A stretch of 64,000 nt of DNA from Catenulispora sp. MAP5-51 (GTDB taxonomy: Bacteria > Actinomycetota > Actinomycetes > Streptomycetales > Catenulisporaceae), in contig NZ_JBGCCH010000018.1 of the NCBI RefSeq assembly GCF_041261205.1, positions 1 to 64,000 on the forward strand. The letters run 5' to 3'. The notes beneath the pieces are model-generated. The model was not told where the DNA came from and did not search any database. It saw only the letters and a program-made list of their open reading frames with translations. Made by a program: the position numbers and the translations under genes. Below are positions 8,250 through 17,208 of this stretch, in pieces. Positions within the stretch are counted from its first letter, which is position 1. Each line of letters begins with the position of its first letter.

Positions 8250-8472
8250 GAGGGTGCGCGGATTGGTGGCCGGTCTGGCGAGGCGGCAGCGCCGCCGTAG
8301 CGCACGGAAGACTCGTCGGGAACGAGGCTGGGCGCGCCGGACAAGGACCCTCAGCCCGTTGTTGGCTGTGGGTCCTTGGCTTGCCGTAAGCGCAGCGCAT
8401 GGCAAGGCACCGGTGCGGCCAGGCTCGGAGCTCCGACGAGTTTTCCGCCCGGCCACCGATCCGCGCACCCTC
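8250..8472. mobile_element. MITE-like palindromic element with TA target duplication
   Basis: A 223-bp element bounded by 24-bp terminal inverted repeats, left 8250-8273 (GAGGGTGCGCGGATTG...) and right 8449-8472 (...CCGCGCACCCTC), with one mismatch. Both ends are flanked by TA (8248-8249 and 8473-8474), the target duplication typical of IS630/Tc1-mariner transposition. A second inverted pair lies inside (GGAAGACTCGTCGG at 8306-8319 against 8433-8446, one mismatch). The centre is a hairpin, CAAGGACCC (8342-8350) against GGGTCCTTG (8370-8378) with inner AGCC/GGCT. Another hairpin is CTTGCC/GGCAAG (8380-8406). It carries no transposase gene, so it would be mobilised in trans. It sits between the lepB and ppc promoters. 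Confidence 0.75.
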
Positions 8473-8567
8473 TAAGTCCAGTGGCCGGACAGAGATCGGC
8501 CCCTAATGCCCGCCGACCATAGAGTGGGCAGGAATCGGACGATCCAGCCAGGTAACAGGAGGCTCTT

Positions 8568-11354
8568 GTGTCCGCCGTACCGTCGACCGAGAACGACGAC
8601 ACAGCCGTAGAGACCCCGCCAGAAACGACCCCTCGCACCGCCGACGACGCCGAACTGCGCGCCGCGATCCGCCGCTTGGGGGACCTGCTGGGCCAGACCC
8701 TGGTCCGCCAGCACGGCCCGGAGCTGCTGGAGCAGGTCGAGGCCATCCGCGCGCTGGGCAAGCAGGGCGCCGACGTGTCCGAACTGCTCGCCGCGGTGGA
8801 CCCCGAGCAGGCCATCAAGCTGGTGCGCGCGTTCACCGCCTACTTCAACCTCGCCAACACCGCCGAGCAGGTCCACCGCGGCCGCGAGCTGGCCGCCACC
8901 CGGGCCGCCGAGGGCTCGTGGCTGGGCCAGGCGGTGGACCGGATCCAGGCCGCGGGCCTGGCCGGGTCCGCCGCCGACGCGGTGTCGCACCTGTCGGTCC
9001 GGCCGGTCTTCACCGCGCACCCGACCGAGGCCGCCCGGCGCACCGTGCTGGCCAAGCTGCGCAAGGTGGCCGAGCTGCTGGAGGCGCCGCAGACGGCGTA
9101 CAACGAGCGCCGGCTGGCCGAGACCGTCGAGCAGCTGTGGCAGACCGACGAGATCCGGATCACCCGGCCCGAGCCGGTGGACGAGGCCCGCAACGCCGTC
9201 TACTACCTGGACGAGCTCGCCGCGCACGCCGCCCCGGAGGTGCTGGAGGAGCTGGCCTTCGAGCTGCGGCGGCTGGGCGTGGAGCTGCCGCTGTCGGCGC
9301 GTCCGCTGAGCTTCGGCTCGTGGATCGGCGGCGACCGCGACGGCAACCCGAACGTCACCCCGCAGATGACCCTGGACGTGCTGGAGCTCCAGCACGAGCA
9401 CGCGATCCGGACCGCGCTGGCGGCCATGGACTCGCTGCGCGAGCTGCTGTCCACCTCCGAGCGGATCGCGGCGCCGACCGAGGCGCTGCGGGCGTCCCTG
9501 GACGCCGACCTGGAGGCGCTGCCGGAGATCCCGAACCGCTACCGGCGGCTCAACGCCGAGGAGCCCTACCGGCTCAAGGCCACGACGATACGGCAGAAGC
9601 TCCTCAACACCCGGACCCGCATCGCCGAGGGCCGCGTCCACGACCCGCGCCGGGACTACCTGGGCACCTCCGAGCTGCTGCGCGACCTGAGCCTGATGCG
9701 CGACTCGCTGCGCGCCGACCGGGGCGAGCTGATCGCCACCGGCGAGCTGGAGACGGCGATCCGCACCATCGCCGCCTTCGGCCTGCACCACGCGGTGCTC
9801 GACGTGCGCGAGCACGCCGACGCCCACCACCACGTGCTGGCCCAGCTCTTCGACCGGCTCGGCGACCAGCCCTGGCGCTACTCCGACCTGCCGCGCGACT
9901 ACCGGACCCGGCTGCTGGCCAAGGAGCTGGCCTCCTCGCGTCCGCTCTCGCCGCTCGGCCAGGTCCCGGCCGACACGCTGCTGGACGCCGCCGGGGTGAA
10001 GACCTTCGGGGTGTTCACCGCGATCCGCACGGCCTTCGAGAAGTACGGCCCGGACGTCATCGAGTCGTACATCGTCTCGATGACGCGCGGCGTGGACGAC
10101 CTGTTCGCCGCCGTGGTCCTGGCCCGCGAGGCCGGCCTGGTGGACGTGCACGCGCACACCGCGGCCATCGGCTTCGTGCCGCTGCTGGAGACCCCCGAGG
10201 AGCTGAAGATCGCCGGGGCGATCCTGGACGAGCTGCTCTCGGACCCCTCCTACGCGGCGATCGTCGCGGCGCGCGGCGGGGTGCAGGAGGTCATGCTCGG
10301 CTACAGCGACTCCAACAAGATGGGCGGGATCTCCACCTCGCAGTGGGAGATCCACCGCGCGCAGCGCGAGCTGCGGGACACCGCGCTGCGGCACGGCGTC
10401 CGCATCCGGCTGTTCCACGGCCGCGGCGGCAGCGTCGGCCGCGGCGGCGGCCCCTCGCACGAGGCGATCCTGGCCCAGCCGTGGGGCACGCTCGACGGCG
10501 AGATCAAGGTGACCGAGCAGGGCGAGGTCATCTCCGACAAGTACGCGATCCCGGCCCTGGCGCGGGAGAACCTGGAGCTGACCCTGGCCGCGACGCTGGA
10601 GGCCACGGTGCTGCACCGGGCGCCCCGGCAGTCCGCGGAGGACCTGGCGACGTGGTCGGCGACCATGGACCGGGTCTCGTCGGCGGGCCAGGACCGCTAC
10701 CGGGAACTGGTCGAGCATCCGGACCTGCCGGCCTACTTCTTCGCCTCCACGCCGGTGGACCTGCTCGGCGACCTGCACCTGGGGTCCCGGCCGTCCCGCC
10801 GCCCGGACACCTCGGCCGGCATCGACGGCCTGCGCGCGATCCCGTGGGTGTTCGGCTGGACGCAGTCGCGGCAGATCGTGCCGGGCTGGTTCGGCGTGGG
10901 CACCGGCCTGGCCGCGGTCCGCCAGGACCCGGCGTTCGCCGGCACCGACTGGCAGGACATGTACGAGCGCTGGCACTTCTTCCGCAACTTCCTGGGCAAC
11001 GTCTCGATGACGCTGGCCAAGACCGACCTGCGGATCGCCCGGCACTACGTGGAGACCCTGGTGCCGCGCGAGCTGCACCACTTCTTCGACACCATCACCG
11101 AGGAGTACGAGCGCACGGTCGCCGAGGTGCTGCGCATCACCGGCGAGTCCGAACTGCTCGGCCGCAACGCGACGCTGGCCCGCACGCTGCGGGTCCGCGA
11201 CATGTACCTGGACCCGATCTCGTACTTGCAGGTCTCGCTGCTCAAGCGGCAGCGCGAGGCGGCGAAGGCGGGCCGCCCGGTGGACCCGGACCTGGCACGG
11301 GCGCTGCTGCTGTCGGTGAACGGCATCGCCGCCGGCTTGAAGAACACCGGCTGA
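8568..11354 (+). CDS. ppc: Phosphoenolpyruvate carboxylase
   Basis: 928 residues from a GTG at 8568 with AGGAGG five bases upstream. The cytoplasmic enzyme carboxylates PEP with bicarbonate to oxaloacetate, replenishing the TCA cycle. Diagnostic motifs are present: [12 protein letters not shown] (catalytic His near residue 150), [23 protein letters not shown] (active-site Lys), [13 protein letters not shown] (glycine-rich loop) and the C-terminal [13 protein letters not shown]. Length is that of full bacterial PEPC. The gene stands alone, followed by a strong terminator. The MITE-like element ends 95 bp upstream of the start, so the promoter lies in or beside it. Confidence 0.97.
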   Translation: MSAVPSTENDDTAVETPPETTPRTADDAELRAAIRRLGDLLGQTLVRQHGPELLEQVEAIRALGKQGADVSELLAAVDPEQAIKLVRAFTAYFNLANTAEQVHRGRELAATRAAEGSWLGQAVDRIQAAGLAGSAADAVSHLSVRPVFTAHPTEAARRTVLAKLRKVAELLEAPQTAYNERRLAETVEQLWQTDEIRITRPEPVDEARNAVYYLDELAAHAAPEVLEELAFELRRLGVELPLSARPLSFGSWIGGDRDGNPNVTPQMTLDVLELQHEHAIRTALAAMDSLRELLSTSERIAAPTEALRASLDADLEALPEIPNRYRRLNAEEPYRLKATTIRQKLLNTRTRIAEGRVHDPRRDYLGTSELLRDLSLMRDSLRADRGELIATGELETAIRTIAAFGLHHAVLDVREHADAHHHVLAQLFDRLGDQPWRYSDLPRDYRTRLLAKELASSRPLSPLGQVPADTLLDAAGVKTFGVFTAIRTAFEKYGPDVIESYIVSMTRGVDDLFAAVVLAREAGLVDVHAHTAAIGFVPLLETPEELKIAGAILDELLSDPSYAAIVAARGGVQEVMLGYSDSNKMGGISTSQWEIHRAQRELRDTALRHGVRIRLFHGRGGSVGRGGGPSHEAILAQPWGTLDGEIKVTEQGEVISDKYAIPALARENLELTLAATLEATVLHRAPRQSAEDLATWSATMDRVSSAGQDRYRELVEHPDLPAYFFASTPVDLLGDLHLGSRPSRRPDTSAGIDGLRAIPWVFGWTQSRQIVPGWFGVGTGLAAVRQDPAFAGTDWQDMYERWHFFRNFLGNVSMTLAKTDLRIARHYVETLVPRELHHFFDTITEEYERTVAEVLRITGESELLGRNATLARTLRVRDMYLDPISYLQVSLLKRQREAAKAGRPVDPDLARALLLSVNGIAAGLKNTG

Positions 11355-11366
11355 GCGGGAACGGCG

Positions 11367-11396
11367 AAGGGCGGCGTCCGCGAGGACGCCGCCCTT
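11367..11396 (+). terminator. ppc terminator
   Basis: AAGGGCGGCGTCC (11367-11379) and GGACGCCGCCCTT (11384-11396) form a perfect 13-bp stem with a 4-base loop, starting 13 bp after the ppc stop and followed by GTGTTGT. Confidence 0.85.
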
Positions 11397-11426
11397 GTGT
11401 TGTCTATGAGGCCTATGCGGCCAATG

Positions 11427-11570
11427 TCATCTCACCTGTGCCTCGTACCGGTCGGCGGTGCCGCTGACCCGGGTGACCCGGCGCTCCCTGCCGCGCTTGA
11501 ACAGTCCTGACAGGCAGATCCCGCCGACCGCCGCAGCGATGAAGGCATTCAGGACCATTCCCATCGACAT
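11427..11570 (-). CDS. Small membrane protein, 47 aa
   Basis: An ATG at 11570 is preceded by GGGAG at a good spacing (seven bases) and opens a 47-codon frame ending in TGA at 11427. The product begins MSMGMVLNAFIAAAVGG, has one membrane segment (about residues 5-24, ending ICLSGLF) and then a basic cytoplasmic tail (KRGRERRVTRVSG). It is likely an inner-membrane small protein. The family is not recognised. It reads toward the ppc terminator, and its start faces the promoter of the DUF1330 gene. Confidence 0.55.
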   Translation of the reverse strand: MSMGMVLNAFIAAAVGGICLSGLFKRGRERRVTRVSGTADRYEAQVR

Positions 11571-11624
11571 CCACAACTCCCAGGTTAAGCACTGTTTTCG
11601 GCCCGCCCCGTGATCTAGGAATCT

Positions 11625-11641
11625 ATTACCTGCCGGGTAAT
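11625..11641. promoter_or_regulatory. Inverted repeat upstream of DUF1330 gene
   Basis: ATTACC (11625-11630) and GGTAAT (11636-11641) separated by five bases, 72 bp before the DUF1330 start and 55 bp before the divergent small membrane-protein gene. It may be an operator shared by the two genes. Confidence 0.3.
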
Positions 11642-11712
11642 CGCGCCAGGTGTCATCCCCCTGAGAACCTTGATCTCGTCAGCGAATACGACAGCTTGAG
11701 GAGACCAGCGAA

Positions 11713-12051
11713 ATGACCGCCTACGCACTGGCCAGCGTCCGTTCCGTCGAACTCTGCGCGGACATCGTCGAGTACCTGGAGCGGATCCAGGGGACCATGG
11801 ACCCCTTCGGCGGACGCTTCGCCTTCCACGGCGGCGCGAAGGACGTCGTCGAGGGATCCTGGGACGGGGACATGATCCTCATCGAGTTCCCCACCCTGGA
11901 AGCCGTCCGGGCCTGGTGGAACTCAGCGGAGTACCAGGCCATCAAGCACCTTCGGACCGAGCACATGGTCGCCGACATCGTGCTGTTCGACACCCTGCCG
12001 GGGGACTACAACGTCGGCGAGACCGCCGCCAAGCTCGCGACGCTTATTTGA
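11713..12051 (+). CDS. DUF1330 family protein
   Basis: 112 residues, close to the usual DUF1330 size. The fold is a dimeric alpha/beta barrel (ferredoxin-like) related to antibiotic monooxygenase and EthD-like proteins. Family features are FAFHGGAKDVVEGSWDGD, then LIEFPTLEAVRAWWNSAEYQ near residues 56-75, which is the recognisable IxFPs-x-x-A-x-x-WY-x-S-x-x-Y signature with Trp for the Tyr. GAGGAG precedes the ATG. The gene overlaps the convergent response-regulator gene by 8 bp. Biochemical function is unknown for the family. Confidence 0.85.
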   Translation: MTAYALASVRSVELCADIVEYLERIQGTMDPFGGRFAFHGGAKDVVEGSWDGDMILIEFPTLEAVRAWWNSAEYQAIKHLRTEHMVADIVLFDTLPGDYNVGETAAKLATLI

Positions 12052-12700
12052 GCAGGCCGCGCTTGTACGCCTCGGAGACCGCCGCGGCCCTGTCCCGCAC
12101 ACCGAGTTTGGCGTACGCGTGCAGCAGATGGGTCTTGACCGTGGCCTCACTGATGAACAGCGTGCGAGCGGTCTCGCGGTTGGTGGTGCCGGAGGCGACG
12201 AGGCGCAGGACTTCCAGTTCCCGGTCCGTCAGCGCCTCGCCGGCCGGCACCGGAGCCGCCGGCGGCGCCTGGACGCGGGTCATCAGACGCTGCGCGACCG
12301 TCGGCGCCAGCACCGGCTGGCCCTCCGCCGCGGCGCGGACCGCGCGGATGAGGTCCTCGCGCGGCGCGTCCTTCAACAGATAGCCGGTCGCGCCGGCCTC
12401 GATCGCGGGCAGCACATCGGATTCGGTGTCATAGGTGGTCAGCACCAGGACCCTGATATCCGGCCGATCGGCCCGCAGCCGGCGGATCGCCTCGACGCCG
12501 CCCATGGCCGGCATCCGCAGATCCATCAGCACCACATCGGGCCCCAACTCCGCCGCGCGCTCCAGGGCCTGGGCCCCGTCGGAGGCCTCGCCGGCCACCT
12601 CGAAGCCCTCCTCGCCGTCGAAGACGCCGCGCAGACCGTCGCGGACGATCGGGTGGTCGTCCACGATCAAGAGGCGGATGGCAGTCATGCGCGCCATCAT
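12044..12700 (-). CDS. NarL/LuxR-type response regulator
   Basis: 218 residues. The receiver domain (about 8-125) has the acidic pair DD (14-15), phospho-acceptor Asp60 in VVLMDLRMP, Thr in VLTTYD and Lys in LLKDAP. A LuxR helix-turn-helix follows (about 152-215; LTDRELEVLRLVASGTTN, EATVKTHLLHAYAKLGV). The ATG at 12700 overlaps the kinase stop (ATGA), implying translational coupling; ATG 12688 is an alternative start. Partner of the upstream histidine kinase; the probable target is the ABC exporter operon to which both belong. Confidence 0.93.
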   Translation of the reverse strand: MMARMTAIRLLIVDDHPIVRDGLRGVFDGEEGFEVAGEASDGAQALERAAELGPDVVLMDLRMPAMGGVEAIRRLRADRPDIRVLVLTTYDTESDVLPAIEAGATGYLLKDAPREDLIRAVRAAAEGQPVLAPTVAQRLMTRVQAPPAAPVPAGEALTDRELEVLRLVASGTTNRETARTLFISEATVKTHLLHAYAKLGVRDRAAAVSEAYKRGLLK

Positions 12701-13935
12701 CTCGCGACCGGGACCGCACCGGGCAACCCGTCAGCAGCCGGAGTCACAGGCGGCGCGAGCGGTACGGCCGCGCTGATCGCCGTCCCGTCCCCCGGCTCGC
12801 TCTCGATCGTGAGCGTCCCGCCGATCTGCTTGAGCCGCGAGCGCATGGCCGTCAGGCCGTAGCCGGTCCCGTCCCCCGACGGCTCCCCGCCGGGCTCGAA
12901 ACCGCGACCGTCGTCGACGACGTCCAGGACGACGACGTCCGTCGTGTAGGACAGCGTCACCCCGACCCGGCTCGCGCCCGAGTACTTCCCGGCGTTGGCG
13001 AGCGCCTCCTGCGCGGCCCGGAACAACACCACTTCCACTTCCGGCGACAGAACCACGGCATCACCGGAGACCTCGACCCGCGCCTGGATCCCCGCGGTGC
13101 GCGACCACGACGCCGTCAGCTCGGCCAGCGCCTCCGGCAGCTGGGCCACCGCCAGCGGTCCCGGCCGCAGTGCCCGCACCGACCTGCGCGCCTCGGCCAG
13201 GCTCTCGCGCGCCAGTTCCCGGGCCAGGGTCAGGTGGTGCAGCCGCTTGTCCGCGTCGTCCTCGAACCGTTCCACGACCTCCAGCTGCCGCACGATGCCG
13301 GTCAGCCCCTGCGCGATGGTGTCGTGGATCTCCCCCGCCAGCCGCTGCCGCTCGTCGAGGACGCCGGCCTCCCGGGCCTGCGCGACCAGCTGCGCGTGCA
13401 GCCCGGCGTTCTCCTCCAGCATCTCGCGCAGCCGCTCGTTGGCCTCGGCCAGCTCGCGCCGGTGCTCCTGCTCGGCCACGCCGGTGACGGTCAGGGCGCC
13501 AGCGATCATCAGGTTCACCGCGAACAGGACGAGGTAGAGATAGACGCCGACACCATGGATGTTGGCGATCCCGCCCATCTGCGTGGTGGCCATCGCCGCG
13601 GCGGTGCCCGCGATGCCCACCAGTTTCGTCCGGCCCGGCAGGACCAGAGCGTGCAGGTATCCGGTGAAGCCGAAGAAGCCGAACAGCGGGCTGGTCAGGA
13701 TCAAGGTCGCCAGCAGCGCCAGCAGGACCGCGTAGTAGACCACGGCGCGCAGCACGGGAGGATCCTGCTCCTCCAGCATGGCCATGCCCCGGCGCAGCCA
13801 CAGGGCCGCGGCCGCGGAACCGCCGAGGACCACGGCGTAGTACGCCGCGGTCCGGGGGCCGATGCTCAGAGCGAGCGTCAGGGAGACGGTCAGGCCCACA
13901 TAGGGGATCCACTGCTGGACCTTCGCCGAATCCAT
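12697..13935 (-). CDS. Membrane sensor histidine kinase (HisKA_3)
   Basis: 412 residues. About five or six membrane helices in residues 8-155, then a coiled linker (EHRRELAEANERLREMLEEN). The dimerisation and phosphoacceptor box is RLAGEIHDTIAQGLTG with His204, followed by an HATPase_c domain with NAGKYSG and DDGRGFEPGG. The short input domain without an extracytoplasmic sensor domain suggests intramembrane sensing, as in DesK or LiaS types. The start ATG at 13935 overlaps the last base of the permease stop (TAATG), with GGGAG upstream. It belongs to the four-gene operon ATPase-permease-kinase-regulator and is likely to sense the exported compound or membrane stress. Confidence 0.93.
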   Translation of the reverse strand: MDSAKVQQWIPYVGLTVSLTLALSIGPRTAAYYAVVLGGSAAAALWLRRGMAMLEEQDPPVLRAVVYYAVLLALLATLILTSPLFGFFGFTGYLHALVLPGRTKLVGIAGTAAAMATTQMGGIANIHGVGVYLYLVLFAVNLMIAGALTVTGVAEQEHRRELAEANERLREMLEENAGLHAQLVAQAREAGVLDERQRLAGEIHDTIAQGLTGIVRQLEVVERFEDDADKRLHHLTLARELARESLAEARRSVRALRPGPLAVAQLPEALAELTASWSRTAGIQARVEVSGDAVVLSPEVEVVLFRAAQEALANAGKYSGASRVGVTLSYTTDVVVLDVVDDGRGFEPGGEPSGDGTGYGLTAMRSRLKQIGGTLTIESEPGDGTAISAAVPLAPPVTPAADGLPGAVPVAR

Positions 13936-14723
13936 TACTCCCACTTGAAAACTCGGGCCGCCGCCAGCGCGCCGACGACCGTGTACCCCGCCAACACCAG
14001 CAGATGCTGCCAGGCCGCGCCGGTCCCGGACCAGGTGTCCACGATCGCGCCGTAGGGCACGAACCCGCTGACCGTGCGCAGGAACTGCGGCAGCTGCTGG
14101 AGCGGGACGTACACGCCGGCGAAGAAGAAGTTCAGGATCATCGTCGGCACGCCGAAGCCGGTGGCCACCCCCGCCGAGGGCGCGAGCGCCGCGATCAGCA
14201 GGCCGATCGCCAGCAAGGCCGTCGTCCCCAGTATGTAGGACGCCAGCATCAGCACCGGGTGCGCGGGGAACGCGGCCCCGAAGCCGACCACGCCGATCAG
14301 GACGACCGAGGCCGCGGTCGCGGCGGCCGTCGCGGCGATCACCGCGACCTGCGCCGCGAGCAGCCCGGCGGCCGGCACCGGCGAGACCGCCAGGCGCCGC
14401 AGCACCCCGCGCTCCCGCAGGTCCGCGAACGACACCGGCAGCGCGGTCAAGGCGGTCAGCACCGAGGAGAGCATCGCGAAGGTCGGCACGTAGACGTCCA
14501 GCGTCGTCCGGCCGCCGAGCGAGGCCGAGGGCTTGCCGAAGGCCGGGATCAGACCGAAGACGGTGATCAGCGCGATCGGCAGCACGACGCCGGACAGCAC
14601 CACCGCGGGTTCGCGCCACAAGAGCCGCGCCTGGGTGCGGACCAGGGTGCGGAACCCGTTGCCGGTCATGCGGAACTCGGGCAGCAGACGGGGGGAGCGG
14701 GAGGAGAAGGTCGCGGTGCTCAT
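13935..14723 (-). CDS. ABC-2 type transporter permease
   Basis: 262 residues with about six membrane segments (for example VVLSGVVLPIALITVFGLIPAF and VAVIAATAAATAASVVLIGVV are within such segments). It has the ABC-2 pattern of a long extracellular loop after the first helix (RTTLDVYVPTFAMLSSV) and the conserved LRERGVLRRLAVSPVP cytoplasmic segment that contacts the ATPase. It overlaps the ATPase stop by one base (TGATG) and abuts the kinase gene. Probable exporter of a drug, lipid or peptide; the substrate cannot be told. Confidence 0.93.
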   Translation of the reverse strand: MSTATFSSRSPRLLPEFRMTGNGFRTLVRTQARLLWREPAVVLSGVVLPIALITVFGLIPAFGKPSASLGGRTTLDVYVPTFAMLSSVLTALTALPVSFADLRERGVLRRLAVSPVPAAGLLAAQVAVIAATAAATAASVVLIGVVGFGAAFPAHPVLMLASYILGTTALLAIGLLIAALAPSAGVATGFGVPTMILNFFFAGVYVPLQQLPQFLRTVSGFVPYGAIVDTWSGTGAAWQHLLVLAGYTVVGALAAARVFKWE

Positions 14724-15709
14724 CAGGACTCCTGGGCGTGGACGGGGGTGGCGGACGCGGCGGCGGCGGCCTCGGGCTTCGTGTCGCTGGTGTTCGTGTG
14801 GCCGAGGTTCGTGTGGCTGGTCAGCGCGATGAAGGCGTCGTCCAGGCTGCTCTGCTCGACCCGCAGCTCGGCGGCGATGATCTGCCGCCGGGCCAGGTAG
14901 GCGGTGACCGCGGCGATCACCTCCGAGGTGCCCGTGACCTCCAGGTACGCGCCGTGCCGTTCGACGGTGCGCACCTCGGGAAGCGCCAGCAGCGGGGCGT
15001 CCTCCACCGGCTCGGAGGGCCGGAACCGCATCCGCTGCCCCGCGGCCGACCCGCGGGCCGCCAGCCCCGCCGGGGTGTCCACGGCCACCACCCGGCCGGC
15101 GTCGATGATCGCGACCCGGTCGCAGAGCCGCTCGGCCTCCTCCATGAAGTGGGTGACCAGCAGCACGGTGACCCCCGCCGCGCGGACCTGCTCGACCATC
15201 TCCCAGGCGATGCGGCGGGCGTGCGGGTCCAGCCCGGTGGTCAGCTCGTCCAGGACCACCACCCGCGGGTTGCCCACCATCGCCAGCGCCACGGCCAGGC
15301 GCTGCTTCTGGCCGCCGGACAGCTTGCGGAAGCGTGCCGTGGCCTTGTCCGTCAGGTCCCACTGCGTCAGCAGCTGCTCGACGTCGGCCGGCTCGCGGTA
15401 GAACGACGCGTACAGCTCCAGCGCCTCCCGCACCTGGATCTTCGCCGGCAGCTGGCTCTCCTGCAGCTGCACCCCGAGCACCTGGCGCAGGTCCTCGCGG
15501 TCCCGTTCGGGGTCCAGGCCCAGGACGCGGATGGATCCGGCGTCCGCCGTCCGCAGACCGCTGATGCACTCCACGGTGGTGGTCTTCCCGGCGCCGTTCG
15601 GGCCGAGGATGCCGAAGATCTCGCCCTCGCCGATCTCGAAGGAGACATCGGCCACGGCCGTGGTGTCGCCGTAGGTCTTCTTGAGGTTCCGTACCTCGAT
15701 CGCTGCCAT
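14723..15709 (-). CDS. ABC transporter ATP-binding protein
   Basis: 328 residues. The nucleotide-binding domain has Walker A GPNGAGKTTT, the Q-loop GVQLQES, the signature LSGGQKQRL, Walker B VVVLDELTTGLDP and the switch His in LLVTHFMEEAE. The C-terminal approximately 110 residues form an accessory domain as in drug-exporter ATPases (DrrA type). The last 30 residues (SHTNLGHTNTSDTKPEAAAAA) are low complexity. First gene of the operon; a perfect 22-bp palindrome lies 80 bp upstream. Confidence 0.95.
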   Translation of the reverse strand: MAAIEVRNLKKTYGDTTAVADVSFEIGEGEIFGILGPNGAGKTTTVECISGLRTADAGSIRVLGLDPERDREDLRQVLGVQLQESQLPAKIQVREALELYASFYREPADVEQLLTQWDLTDKATARFRKLSGGQKQRLAVALAMVGNPRVVVLDELTTGLDPHARRIAWEMVEQVRAAGVTVLLVTHFMEEAERLCDRVAIIDAGRVVAVDTPAGLAARGSAAGQRMRFRPSEPVEDAPLLALPEVRTVERHGAYLEVTGTSEVIAAVTAYLARRQIIAAELRVEQSSLDDAFIALTSHTNLGHTNTSDTKPEAAAAASATPVHAQES

Positions 15710-15788
15710 GCCTCAAGGTTCGCCCTCGGGCACCCCTTGGCGGATCGGCCAGCGAGCTCGTCCCCGGCGCCGATCCGGCTGAGGACCG

Positions 15789-15810
15789 GCATCCACCGAT
15801 CGGTGGATGC
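15789..15810. promoter_or_regulatory. Perfect 22-bp palindrome
   Basis: GCATCCACCGA followed directly by its reverse complement TCGGTGGATGC, no loop. It lies 10 bp after the pth stop and 80 bp before the ABC ATPase start, both on the minus strand. The lack of a loop favours a dimeric-repressor operator for the ABC operon over a pth terminator. Confidence 0.5.
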
Positions 15811-15820
15811 GCGTCAGCCG

Positions 15821-16417
15821 TCAGGCCGCGTGATACAGGTTCTGCGCGTCCACGAGCCCGCGCCGGATCAGGTCCTCGGCCGCGTCGGCGGTCCGGTCCA
15901 CGTGGTAGTCCAGGTCCTTCTTCTCGACCGAGGAGAAGTCCTTCAGCACGAAGTCCGCGGGATCCTGCCGGCCCGGCGGGCGTCCCACGCCGAAGCGCAC
16001 GCGGTAGTAGTCCTTGGTCCCCAGAGCCGAGGAGATGGAGCGCAGGCCGTTGTGGCCGTTGTCGCCGCCGCCGAGCTTGAGCCGCAGCGTGCCGTAGTCG
16101 ACGTCGAGTTCGTCGTGCACGACGATGATCTGCGCGGGCTCGATCTTGTAGAAGTCCCGCAGCGCCTTCACCGGGCCGCCGGACAGGTTCATGAAGGTCT
16201 TCGGCTTGGCCAGCACCAACCGCGGCCCGCCGATCCCGAGGCGGCCCTCCACGACGTCCGCGCGGGCCTTGTGGGACTTGAACTTGCCGCCGACCCGCGA
16301 GGCGAGCAGGTCCACGACCATGAAGCCGACGTTGTGCCGGTTGCCGGCGTAACCGGGCCCGGGATTGCCGAGACCCGCGATCATCCAGAGCTGATCGCGG
16401 GTCTCGGAAGTGGTCAT
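15821..16417 (-). CDS. pth: Peptidyl-tRNA hydrolase
   Basis: 198 residues, standard length. It releases tRNA from peptidyl-tRNA dropped by ribosomes. Motifs present: [18 protein letters not shown] with the catalytic His in [26 protein letters not shown] (Asp of the active site) and [12 protein letters not shown]. It lies 29 bp downstream of rplY in the conserved prs-rplY-pth order of actinomycetes, all on the minus strand. Confidence 0.97.
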   Translation of the reverse strand: MTTSETRDQLWMIAGLGNPGPGYAGNRHNVGFMVVDLLASRVGGKFKSHKARADVVEGRLGIGGPRLVLAKPKTFMNLSGGPVKALRDFYKIEPAQIIVVHDELDVDYGTLRLKLGGGDNGHNGLRSISSALGTKDYYRVRFGVGRPPGRQDPADFVLKDFSSVEKKDLDYHVDRTADAAEDLIRRGLVDAQNLYHAA

Positions 16418-16446
16418 GAGGACCAGGATAGCGGTGCGCGGAGTGC

Positions 16447-17079
16447 TTACTCCGCGGCCGACTCCTCGGACGCGGCCTCGCCGGCCTCACCCTCGGCACC
16501 CTCGGCGGCCTCACCCTCGGCGGCCTCCTCGGCCACCTCGGCGCGGGTCACGACGACCTGCAGCACCAGCTGGTCGCCGTCGGTGACCAGCTCGGAGCCG
16601 GTGGGCAGCGGGAGGTCGCGGACGAAGAGCTGGAAGCCCTCCTCCTTGCGGTCCACGTCGACCTCGATGCCGGTCGGGATGTGGGTGGCCTCGGCGGTCA
16701 CGGTCAGGTTGTTCAGCGAGTGGTCCAGGACCGCGCCGGTGACGACCTCGCCGGTGACGGTGATCGGGATGTCCACGGTGACCTTCTCGCCGCGGCGCAC
16801 CAGCAGCAGGTCCACGTGCTCCAGGGTCCGCTTGACCGGGTCCTTCTGCACGTCCTTGGGCAGCGCCAGCTGGGTCTTGCCGTCGCCGAACTCCAGGTTC
16901 AGCAGGACGTTGGGAGTCCGCAGCGCGATCATCAGGTCGTGACCCGGCAGCAGCACGTGCCGCACGGACTCGCCGTGGCCGTACACGACACCCGGGATCT
17001 TGCCGGCAGCGCGGGCCCGGCGGGCGAAGCCCTTGCCGAACTCGGAGCGCTCCTCAGCGCTTATACGGATCTCAGCCAT
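16447..17079 (-). CDS. rplY: 50S ribosomal protein L25 (general stress protein Ctc)
   Basis: 210 residues. The ATG at 17079 is preceded by AAGGAG at a good spacing and starts [26 protein letters not shown], the typical N-terminus of the long TL5/Ctc form; a longer in-frame start at 17160 lacks support. An N-terminal L25 beta-barrel binds 5S rRNA ([22 protein letters not shown]) and a C-terminal TL5 domain follows. The last 35 residues are a Glu/Ala-rich acidic tail, common in actinomycetes. Confidence 0.96.
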   Translation of the reverse strand: MAEIRISAEERSEFGKGFARRARAAGKIPGVVYGHGESVRHVLLPGHDLMIALRTPNVLLNLEFGDGKTQLALPKDVQKDPVKRTLEHVDLLLVRRGEKVTVDIPITVTGEVVTGAVLDHSLNNLTVTAEATHIPTGIEVDVDRKEEGFQLFVRDLPLPTGSELVTDGDQLVLQVVVTRAEVAEEAAEGEAAEGAEGEAGEAASEESAAE

Positions 17080-17166
17080 TTCGTTCTCCTTGTTTCGTCG
17101 ATAACGGCGCAGGATGTCCATCCGCGCCCTCGCCGGACAAAGGTCCAGCTTACTGCCCACAAAGCA

Positions 17167-17197
17167 GTGCTCCGGACCACGACGTGGTCCGGAGCAC
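17167..17197 (-). terminator. prs terminator hairpin
   Basis: GTGCTCCGGACCA (17167-17179) pairs with TGGTCCGGAGCAC (17185-17197) around a 5-base loop, 12 bp past the prs stop, upstream of rplY. rplY-pth probably has its own promoter or depends on readthrough. Confidence 0.75.
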
Positions 17198-17208
17198 CAG
17201 GGTGAGGC

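Noticed and set aside
8247..8475. Two 73-codon frames on opposite strands within the palindromic element
   Set aside because: They start and end with almost the same residues only because the DNA is a large inverted repeat; no ribosome-binding sites or families.
8472..11081. 869-codon minus-strand frame opposite ppc
   Set aside because: Antisense frame caused by high third-position GC; sequence is Arg/Gly/Ala-rich and has no motif, whereas ppc on the plus strand is full of known motifs.
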